Assembly (NCBI GenBank): GCA_937907525.1
Contig: CALCIB010000072.1
Span: forward strand, 1 to 16,761
Length of the DNA stretch: 16,761 nucleotides
Direction: 5' to 3'
Source of the DNA: an uncultured Planctomycetales bacterium
GTDB taxonomy: Bacteria; Planctomycetota; Planctomycetia; Isosphaerales; Isosphaeraceae
The translations under genes and the position numbers were made by a program. The first letter of the stretch is position 1. Every line of letters begins with the position of its first letter. This document shows positions 1-5,461 of the stretch, piece after piece. The notes beneath the pieces are model-generated. The model ran no database searches, was not told the origin of the DNA, and worked only from the letters and a program-made list of their open reading frames with translations.

Positions 1-55
1 CCCTCCCCCTCATCCGGCCGCTTCGCGGTCTGTCTTCCCCCGCGAGGGGGGAAGA
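1..55. repeat. Hairpin-rich intergenic repeat; possible groEL terminator
   Basis: Two adjacent inverted repeats are visible. The first is GGCCGC/GCGGTC near 17-30. The second pairs TCTTCCCCC (33-41) with GGGGGGAAGA (46-55) around a GCGA loop. The second lies about 40 bases downstream of the groEL stop and could end its transcript, although no T-run follows on the minus strand. The wording (CCCTCATCCGGCCGCTTCGC, then C-rich and G-rich arms) resembles intergenic repeats seen in many copies in high-GC genomes. That copy number is recalled, not shown here. The element runs off the left edge of the window, so its full length is unknown. Confidence 0.5.
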
Positions 56-92
56 TCATGATGGTCTTCGTTCACACTTATGGGATAGACTC

Positions 93-1772
93 TTACATCA
101 TCCCCATGCCGCCCATTCCACCCATGCCTCCCATGCCGCCCATTCCACCCATGCCGCCGTGGTCGTGGTGGTCCATGCCGCCGGCGGCCTCCTTCTTCTT
201 GGGGGGCTCGGCGATCATGCACTCGGTGGTCAGCAGGAGGCCGGCGACGGACGCGGCGTTCTGAAGCGCGGTGCGGGTGACCTTGGCGGGGTCGACGACG
301 CCGGCGGCGAGCATGTCGCCCCAGGCGCCGGCCTCGGCGTCGTAGCCGAACTTGGGGTCGTTGGCCTTCTTGATCCGGTTGACGACGACGGCGCCATCGA
401 CGTCGGCGTTCTCGGCGATGGAGCGGGCCGGCTGCTCGGCGGCGCGGAGGACCAGGTCGACGCCGAACTGCTCGTCGCCCTCGCCCTTGAGGCCGGCGGC
501 GGCCTGAGCGGCGTGGATCAGGGCGACGCCGCCGCCGGGGACGACGCCTTCCTCGATCGCGGCGCGAGTGGCGTGCAGGGCGTCCTCGACCAGCGCCTTG
601 CGCTCCTTCATCTCGGTCTCGGTGGCGGCGCCGACGTTGATCTGGGCGATGCCGCCGGCGAGCTTGGCGAGCCGCTCCTGGAGCTTCTCCTTGTCGTACT
701 CGCTGTCGGTGGTTCCGATCTCGCGACGGATGGAATCGGCGCGACCCTTGATGGCCTCGCTCGAGCCGGCGCCCTCGACGATCGTGGTCTCCTCGCTGGA
801 GAGCGTGACCTTGCGGGCGCGGCCCAGGTCGGTCAGTTGCACGGCGTCGAGGTCGATCCCCAGGTCCTTGAAGATCGCCTTGCCGCCGGTGAGGACGGCG
901 ATGTCCTCCAGCATGGCCTTGCGGCGGTCGCCGTAGCCGGGCGCCTTGACCGCCGCCACCTTGAGGATGCCGCGGAGCTTGTTGACGACCAACGTCGCCA
1001 ACGCCTCGCCCTCGACGTCCTCGGCGAGGATCAACAGCGGCTTGTTGGCCTTGGCGATCTTCTCCAGGAGCGGGATCAGCTTGGTGGGGGAGCCGATCTT
1101 CTCCTCGTGGATCAGGATGAAGACGTCCTCGAGGACGACCTCCATGCGGTCCTGATCGGTGACGAAGTGGGGGCTGAGGTAGCCGCGGTCGAACTGCATC
1201 CCCTCGACGACGTCGACGGTGGTCTCGAAGCCCTTGGCCTCCTCGACGGTGATGACGCCGTCGGTGCCGACCTTCTCGAAGGCGTCGGCGAGCCGCTCGC
1301 CGATCGACTTGTCGCCGTTGGCGGCGATGGTGGCGACCTCGGCGATCTCTTTCTTGCCGTTGATCGTCTTGGCCTGGCCCTTGACCTTCTCGACGACGGC
1401 GGCGACCGCCTTGTCGATCCCGCGCTTCACGGCCATCGGGTCGGCGCCGGCGGCGAGGGCCTTGAGGCCCTCCTTGAAGATCGCCTCGGCCAGCACGGTG
1501 GCGGTGGTGGTGCCGTCGCCGGCGGCGTCGGACGTCTTGGAGGCCGCCTCCTTGACCAGCTGCGCGCCCATGTTCTCATACGGGTCGGTCAGCTCGATCT
1601 CCTCGGCCACCGACGCCCCGTCCTTGGTCACCGTGGGGGCGCCCCAACCCTTGTCGATGACGGCGTTGCGGCCCCGCGGACCCAGCGTGCTGCGCACCGC
1701 GCGGGCCAGCTTGCCGACGCCGTCGGCCAGCTTCCCCCGGGCCTCTTCATCGTATGCCAGAATCTTCGCCAC
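93..1772 (-). CDS. groEL: GroEL-type chaperonin (60 kDa, Hsp60)
   Basis: Group I chaperonin subunit that folds cytosolic proteins in ATP-driven double rings, normally with a GroES cap. The 559 residues match the usual length of about 545 plus tail. Visible marks are STLGPRGRNAV (28-38), the ATP-binding GDGTTT with catalytic-type Asp86, and the apical segment around KAPGYGDRRKAML. The tail is unusual: an Asp/His patch DHHDH (534-538) precedes six GGM repeats and GMM. The start is GTG at 1770-1772, chosen because GGGAGG lies 6 bases upstream and the family N-terminus MAKxLAYDEEAR begins there. No groES lies next to it in this window, so this may be one of several paralogs, as is common in planctomycetes. 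The long open frames antisense to it are GC shadows. Confidence 0.97.
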   Translation of the reverse strand: MAKILAYDEEARGKLADGVGKLARAVRSTLGPRGRNAVIDKGWGAPTVTKDGASVAEEIELTDPYENMGAQLVKEAASKTSDAAGDGTTTATVLAEAIFKEGLKALAAGADPMAVKRGIDKAVAAVVEKVKGQAKTINGKKEIAEVATIAANGDKSIGERLADAFEKVGTDGVITVEEAKGFETTVDVVEGMQFDRGYLSPHFVTDQDRMEVVLEDVFILIHEEKIGSPTKLIPLLEKIAKANKPLLILAEDVEGEALATLVVNKLRGILKVAAVKAPGYGDRRKAMLEDIAVLTGGKAIFKDLGIDLDAVQLTDLGRARKVTLSSEETTIVEGAGSSEAIKGRADSIRREIGTTDSEYDKEKLQERLAKLAGGIAQINVGAATETEMKERKALVEDALHATRAAIEEGVVPGGGVALIHAAQAAAGLKGEGDEQFGVDLVLRAAEQPARSIAENADVDGAVVVNRIKKANDPKFGYDAEAGAWGDMLAAGVVDPAKVTRTALQNAASVAGLLLTTECMIAEPPKKKEAAGGMDHHDHGGMGGMGGMGGMGGMGGMGMM

Positions 1773-1778
1773 GTTCGT

Positions 1779-1784
1779 CCTCCC
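1779..1784 (-). promoter_or_regulatory. Shine-Dalgarno site of groEL (supports GTG start)
   Basis: GGGAGG on the minus strand, 6 bases before the GTG at 1772. No other start codon in this frame lies at suitable spacing. Confidence 0.75.
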
Positions 1785-1833
1785 ATCGTCGTCTCAAACG
1801 CGACCGCCGTGGGCGCGGGCCCGGCCCGTCGCG

Positions 1834-1858
1834 GGGGGGCGTGCCAATATCGCCCCCC
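1834..1858. promoter_or_regulatory. Inverted repeat in the groEL leader
   Basis: GGGGGGCG (1834-1841) and CGCCCCCC (1851-1858) form perfect 8-bp arms around a 9-base spacer, 62 bases upstream of the groEL start. The arm and spacer geometry recalls the CIRCE operator of the HrcA repressor (9-N9-9), but the arm sequence is entirely different. The spacer holds the most A/T-rich bases nearby (ATATTGG on the minus strand), so a -10 element could lie inside it. Role as operator, promoter or leader hairpin is inference. Confidence 0.4.
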
Positions 1859-1889
1859 AAGAGTGATTCGGCCCGGCCTAAACGCAAGT

Positions 1890-1918
1890 GGCGTACCGAA
1901 GCCGAATGAACGACGCAA
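1890..1918 (-). promoter_or_regulatory. Candidate distal promoter of groEL
   Basis: TTGCGT (1913-1918) and TACGCC (1890-1895) stand 17 bases apart on the minus strand. The -35 matches the first three consensus positions and the -10 only the first two, so this is weak. It would give a leader of a little over 100 bases that includes the inverted repeat at 1834-1858. Confidence 0.2.
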
Positions 1919-2082
1919 GTCGTTATCAACATGCTGATTGTGGCGATCGGTCGCCACCGATCCGCGCCGGTCGGCTGCCGTTTTGACAGGGGCCGTCGAA
2001 ATGACGCGGGGGAGGGCGGGGACTTCGATGCGGCTTCGCGTTCGTCCGGTCCCCCGTCCGGTGGATCGGCGCGCGTAGAGAC

Positions 2083-2122
2083 GCCGAGGGGTCGGTCGAA
2101 TCGGCTCGACCGGCCCCTCGGC
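2083..2122 (-). terminator. Probable terminator hairpin of the PEP-CTERM gene
   Basis: Arms of 17 bases (2083-2099 and 2106-2122) pair with a single mismatch around a 6-base loop. The hairpin starts 31 bases after the stop codon of the minus-strand PEP-CTERM gene. No T-run follows it, as is frequent in very GC-rich genomes, so it could equally protect the 3' end of the mRNA. Confidence 0.5.
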
Positions 2123-2153
2123 GGCTGGGGATTCCAGGGGCGACTCTCGGGAC

Positions 2154-2849
2154 TCAGGCCGACCGACCCCGGCGCCGCAACGCCACGATGCCGAGGCAGA
2201 GCGAGGACGTCAGGGCCATCGCCACCGAGGCGGGCTCGGGGACGCCTGGGGTGAATTCGCTGGTGCCCATGGAGCCGCTCTTGCCGCTCTGGCCGATCGC
2301 CTGGACCTTGATGGCCGTGTAATAACCGCCTGGGTTGTTGCCGTCCGCAGTGCTCTGCTCGTTGAACATGGAGGCGGTCAGGCCCGTGGCGGTCACGTTG
2401 TAGACGGCGACGTCCCCGGTGGTGAACCTGGCGTTCACGCCAGTCCCACCGTTGGACGTGGGGAAGGTGAACTCGATGTTGAAATTCCCGGCCTTGATAT
2501 CGTTGGCCCCATTCGTGGTTCCGACGCTCACGGTCGCCATCCCACCCGTGGACTCGGAGGTTTGATAGGTGAAGTTGCTGCTGGTCAAGGTTCCCGCGCC
2601 GCCGTTGTAGTTGAACAACCAGGGAACGACGAACTGGACGTTCGAGCCGGATCCCGTGTCATTGAACCCCTTGAGATCCATGGTGATCTGGACCGTGTTG
2701 GCGCCGATGTCGGCGACGGTCGCGACCGCCGTTCCCTGGGATGCGGTTCCGTTGACCTTCGTGCTCAGGGTGTACGTGTACATGTCCGCCTGGGCGGTGC
2801 CGGCGGCCAGGGCGAGGGAGGCGAGGGTGGCGAGAGCGAGGCGTCGCAT
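2154..2849 (-). CDS. PEP-CTERM sorting domain exported protein
   Basis: Exported protein of 231 residues with no recognisable catalytic domain. Residues 1-21 form a signal peptide (MRRLALATLASLALAAGTAQA). The body (22-200) is rich in Thr, Ser, Gly and Asn, as in many beta-rich surface proteins. The C-terminus has the full PEP-CTERM signature: VPEP at 203-206, a hydrophobic segment at about 207-224, and the basic tail RRRGR. In this class the tail is recognised by an exosortase, which cleaves and attaches the protein in the envelope or exports it with exopolysaccharide. No exosortase gene is in the window. The ATG at 2849 is chosen over a longer in-frame start at 2915, because GGAG lies 9 bases upstream and the signal peptide begins there. 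The ligand or partner is unknown. Confidence 0.9.
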   Translation of the reverse strand: MRRLALATLASLALAAGTAQADMYTYTLSTKVNGTASQGTAVATVADIGANTVQITMDLKGFNDTGSGSNVQFVVPWLFNYNGGAGTLTSSNFTYQTSESTGGMATVSVGTTNGANDIKAGNFNIEFTFPTSNGGTGVNARFTTGDVAVYNVTATGLTASMFNEQSTADGNNPGGYYTAIKVQAIGQSGKSGSMGTSEFTPGVPEPASVAMALTSSLCLGIVALRRRGRSA

Positions 2850-3165
2850 GCTGAGGTACTCCGTTGGTGAGGGAACCGGAACGGCCCGAGTCGCCAGCGA
2901 CGGCGACGGTTGCAAGGCGCTCCTCCCAAGAATGTCAAGCGGGTGATCGGCTCGTCGGAGCGGTGCCGCTCGTGACGTTGGTTATGGTGTGCTGGCTGTC
3001 GCTAATCGTCAAGATTGTGATGCTGCGATCTTGATCCTGTGCTGATTGTTTTAAACATCTGATGCATGGCGGAAACGTCGCTGCGTTTCTCAGGCGAACG
3101 GTGGCGAACGATTAGGCCGTCCGGCGGGGGATCGGCATGGCCGCCGAGATCGGTTCGGCGGGAGG
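2850..3165. other. Divergent intergenic region, PEP-CTERM gene / hydrolase
   Basis: No gene seen. This stretch is more A/T-rich than the rest, especially 2980-3065. It holds an inverted repeat TCAAGATTG/CGATCTTGA (3009-3017 and 3026-3034, one mismatch, 8-base loop). On the minus strand TTGACG (3007-3012) is a good -35 match that overlaps this repeat and could serve the PEP-CTERM gene. The nearest -10-like hexamer, CATAAC (2981-2986), is 20 bases away, so the promoter is only tentative. Confidence 0.5.
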
Positions 3166-3194
3166 TTGCGGCGGGTTTCGCGGTCCTCTACGAT
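3166..3194 (+). promoter_or_regulatory. Promoter of the alpha/beta-hydrolase gene
   Basis: TTGCGG (3166-3171), a 17-base spacer and TACGAT (3189-3194) match the housekeeping sigma pattern in spacing and in the key T/A and A/T positions. Transcription would start near 3201, about 44 bases before the GTG start. The -10 lies inside a perfect inverted repeat, CGGTCC (3181-3186) and GGACCG (3197-3202). Confidence 0.5.
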
Positions 3195-3231
3195 CGGGAC
3201 CGGTTTGGGATCGGCCCGCGAACGACGAGTC

Positions 3232-3237
3232 GGGAGG
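3232..3237 (+). promoter_or_regulatory. Shine-Dalgarno site of the hydrolase (decides GTG start)
   Basis: GGGAGG lies 7 bases before the GTG at 3245. The longer in-frame ATG at 3137 has no such site and lies upstream of the predicted promoter. Confidence 0.75.
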
Positions 3238-3244
3238 TGGCGAC

Positions 3245-4177
3245 GTGAGGTTTCTAGCCAAGGCGGCGGTCGGGTGTCTGGCGATGGTCGCGCTCGCGGC
3301 GGGTGCGCGGGGGGAGGATCCGCTGGGGTCCGCCTCGGAGGTGGTGAAGCTCTGGGCGGACGGGGCCCCGGACGCGAAGGGGACGGACCCGGCCAGGGAC
3401 GTCCCGACGCTGTCGGTCTTCCCGGCCAAGCCGGAGGTCGCGACCGGAGCGGCCTTCGTGGTCTGTCCCGGCGGCGGCTACGGCGGGCTGGCGATCGACC
3501 ACGAGGGGAGGCAGGTCGCGGAGTGGCTCAACGGGCTGGGCGTGACGGCGTTCGTGCTCAAGTATCGGCTCGCGCCGGCGTATCACCAACCGGCGATGCT
3601 TCACGACGTCAACCGGGCGATCCGGGTCGTCCGCGCGGGGGCGTCGAAATGGGGCGTCGACCCGGATCGGATCGGCCTGATGGGCTTCTCGGCCGGCGGC
3701 CACCTGGCCTCGACCGGCGGCACCCACTTCGACGCCGGCGAGCCCGACGCCGACGATCCGGTCGAGCGCGTGAGTTGCCGGCCGGATCGGCTGGTCCTGG
3801 TCTACCCGGTGATCGTGATGTCCAAGCCGTACACCCACGGGGGATCGGCCCACAACCTTCTGGGCGACGACCCGCCGGCCGAACTGGTGAAGTTCTACTC
3901 CAACGACCAGCAGGTGACGCCTCAAACGCCGCCGACGTTCCTGGCCCACACCAACGCCGACGCGGCCGTCCCAGCCGAGAACAGCCTGCTGTTCGCGCTC
4001 GGCTTGCGGAAGGCGGGCGTGCCGATGGAGTTGCACGTCTTCGAGAAGGGCCAGCACGGCCTGGGGCTCGGGAGCGGCTCCAAGCAACACGGCATCGGCC
4101 CCGAGCCCGCCTTCCAGGCGTGGCCCAAGCTCTGCGAGACCTGGCTTAAGGGTCAGGGGTTCCTGGAAAAGAAGTGA
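3245..4177 (+). CDS. Secreted alpha/beta-hydrolase (esterase-like)
   Basis: Predicted exported serine hydrolase of 310 residues, starting at GTG 3245. Residues 1-23 form a signal peptide ending near ALAAGARG. The mature part has the alpha/beta-hydrolase fold: an oxyanion-hole loop CPGGGYGG (74-81), the nucleophile elbow GFSAGGH with Ser149, a likely acid Asp239 in HTNADAAVP, and the histidine His271 in KGQHGLGLG. All three catalytic residues are in order and correctly spaced. The pattern is that of the esterase/acetylxylan-esterase-like hydrolases common in planctomycetes, which remove acyl groups from polysaccharides; the true substrate cannot be read from the sequence. The gene stands alone with its own promoter and is convergent with the next gene. 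Family assignment is firm; substrate is open. Confidence 0.9.
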   Translation: MRFLAKAAVGCLAMVALAAGARGEDPLGSASEVVKLWADGAPDAKGTDPARDVPTLSVFPAKPEVATGAAFVVCPGGGYGGLAIDHEGRQVAEWLNGLGVTAFVLKYRLAPAYHQPAMLHDVNRAIRVVRAGASKWGVDPDRIGLMGFSAGGHLASTGGTHFDAGEPDADDPVERVSCRPDRLVLVYPVIVMSKPYTHGGSAHNLLGDDPPAELVKFYSNDQQVTPQTPPTFLAHTNADAAVPAENSLLFALGLRKAGVPMELHVFEKGQHGLGLGSGSKQHGIGPEPAFQAWPKLCETWLKGQGFLEKK

Positions 4178-4217
4178 GACTACCCGCCGAATACCCTGAT
4201 CTCGATCGAGCCGCGGA

Positions 4218-4308
4218 ATTCAATCCGCAGATTACACAGATTAACACAGATTGTATTTTTCGATTATTCGATTGAATCTGCGTTAATCTGCGTAATCTGT
4301 GGATGAAT
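4218..4308. repeat. Palindromic dispersed-type repeat between convergent genes
   Basis: Left arm 4218-4252 and right arm 4275-4308 are inverted copies that differ by one single-base gap and three transitions, around a 22-base A/T-rich loop. Each arm contains the short phrases CAGATTA and CAGATTAA in tandem. The A/T content is far above that of its neighbours, which suggests a different origin. Similar phrases (CCGCAGATTACACAGATTAA) are recalled from intergenic repeats of planctomycetes and other bacteria; copy number in this genome cannot be seen. The RNA would fold into a long stem from either side, so it may end both convergent transcripts. The right arm overlaps the last codons and stop of the gene at 4283-5263. 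Confidence 0.75.
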
Positions 4309-5263
4309 CTCTTCCCCGACCGACCGCGGACGCGAGCGTCGGCCGCGCGGCCAGGGCGCGGAAGGCGGCTTCGAGGGCTTCGGGATGGGCTGCGGCGGTT
4401 TCCAGGCGTTCCGGGGCGAGCAGTCGCTCAAGCGTTTCGGGGACGTCGCGGGCGTCGCCGGGGGGGAGGTCGATCATCGCGAACGACCAGGAGACGGCGA
4501 AGCCGGCGAAGGTCGTCGCCTTGACGTCGAGGGGGCCGTCGACGACCGCCGGCGTCTTCAGCTCGCGGACCACCGCCGCGGCGCCGCAGACCGCCGGCTT
4601 GCAGGCGAGGAACCGGAGCCGGTTCGATCCCGACTCGACCAGAAGCGCGTAGGTCACGTCGACGGTCGCGTGTTCCCTCCCCACCAGGCAGGTGGTGGGC
4701 GTCCGCAAGAGCGCGAAGGTGGGGGTGGCCGCGGCGAGGCTGGCCCGGCCCAGTTCGCGCGAGCCGGCCGCCAGGACGATCCGCTCCTTGGTCGACCACG
4801 AGCCGGAGACGTCGCCGACGTTCGTCGCGGCGACGATCACGTCGCCGGCGTCGGCTCCCTCGCCGACGACCGGCGCGGCCAGACCCACGCCCACCCGCCG
4901 CAGGTTCGACCCGTCCACCTCCGCCAGGACCGTCAGCCGGATCCGACGCGCCGTCACGCGCGCCTCCGGCGAGAGCGTGCCGAGGTCGCCCGAGGCCAGC
5001 ACGGGAATCGACTTGAACGCGACGTGGGTCCACCCCGGCGGCGGCGCGTCGTCGCGGAACCGCGTCCCCGGTTCGAGCCAGACCAGTTCGGCGGGCTCGG
5101 CGACGACCGCCGGGCCCCCCGCCTCGGGCATCGACGACGCCATCGCCTCGGCGCCCGTCTCCGGCCTCGGCGCGAACCCCGTCACCAGAAATGGGACCGC
5201 CGCCAACGCCGCGGCGACCGCGCGCAGCCACCGCCTCGACGATTTGCCGGTCTTCTCGCGCAC
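4283..5263 (-). CDS. Exported protein of unknown function
   Basis: I do not recognise this 326-residue protein. Residues 1-13 are basic and 14-31 hydrophobic, giving either a signal peptide or a membrane anchor. The rest has alternating hydrophobic residues suggesting a beta-rich fold, and three cysteines (192, 221, 226), the last two as CKPAVC. An Ala/Leu/Glu-rich helical stretch covers about 276-310. The start is GTG at 5263: GGGGAGG lies 6 bases upstream, whereas an in-frame GTG at 5278 lies just upstream of that site. The last seven or eight residues (end SSTDYAD) and the TAA stop are encoded by the dispersed repeat at 4275-4308, so the original C-terminus was probably different. Coding is supported by the GC codon pattern, the ribosome site and the signal sequence. 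Confidence 0.75.
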   Translation of the reverse strand: MREKTGKSSRRWLRAVAAALAAVPFLVTGFAPRPETGAEAMASSMPEAGGPAVVAEPAELVWLEPGTRFRDDAPPPGWTHVAFKSIPVLASGDLGTLSPEARVTARRIRLTVLAEVDGSNLRRVGVGLAAPVVGEGADAGDVIVAATNVGDVSGSWSTKERIVLAAGSRELGRASLAAATPTFALLRTPTTCLVGREHATVDVTYALLVESGSNRLRFLACKPAVCGAAAVVRELKTPAVVDGPLDVKATTFAGFAVSWSFAMIDLPPGDARDVPETLERLLAPERLETAAAHPEALEAAFRALAARPTLASAVGRGRDSSTDYAD

Positions 5264-5269
5264 GAACGA

Positions 5270-5276
5270 CCTCCCC
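5270..5276 (-). promoter_or_regulatory. Shine-Dalgarno site (decides GTG start at 5263)
   Basis: GGGGAGG on the minus strand, 6 bases before the GTG at 5263. A start at 5278 would place this site inside the coding sequence. Confidence 0.7.
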
Positions 5277-5461
5277 ACCTAGCACCCAGGGCCCGCGCGA
5301 CCGCCCCCCCGATCCGGCCGGGGTCGACGACGTCCATCAGCATCGACCAGCATACTCCGCTGAGTTTACTGGTTTGTCTATTTTACCAAAGGCTCGACAA
5401 TCTCGCCAGGCAAACGACGCGCCCGGCGTCATGGTGGTTGCTTGACGACTTGAACGCGGCG

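Larger units (their letters stand above)
1859..2153. other. Intergenic region between groEL and the PEP-CTERM gene
   Basis: No convincing gene. Small perfect hairpins are present: AACGAC/GTCGTT (1909-1924, GCAA loop) and GTGGCGA/TCGCCAC (1940-1957, TCGG loop). The octamer ACGCAAGT occurs twice (1882-1889 and 1913-1920), 31 bases apart. A longer hairpin at 2083-2122 is listed separately. The plus-strand open frame across 1931-2254 has no ribosome site and an arginine/glycine-rich composition typical of chance frames, so it is not called. Confidence 0.6.

Noticed and set aside
96..173. Tandem repeat or CRISPR-like array at the groEL end
   Set aside because: The repeated ATGCCGCCCATTCCACCC units are codons of the GGM protein tail, in frame and without spacers.
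1773..1930. CIRCE operator upstream of groEL
   Set aside because: I searched for TTAGCACTC-N9-GAGTGCTAA and found no match. Only an unrelated G/C repeat with similar geometry is present.
159..1937. 592-codon open frame on the plus strand, antisense to groEL
   Set aside because: Its frame is open because of the GC codon bias of groEL. The protein is a run of Gly, Asp, Leu and Val with no motif, and there is no ribosome site.
3137..3244. Longer N-terminus for the alpha/beta-hydrolase
   Set aside because: It would start upstream of the promoter at 3166-3194, lacks a ribosome site, and would bury the signal peptide 37 residues inside the protein.
5264..5461. Promoter or small gene between the unknown exported protein and the S9 peptidase
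   Set aside because: A TAAAAT hexamer (5380-5385, minus) and a TATGCT exist, but neither has a -35 at proper spacing. A 10-base imperfect hairpin (5348-5371) is too weak to call, and no short coding frame has a ribosome site.
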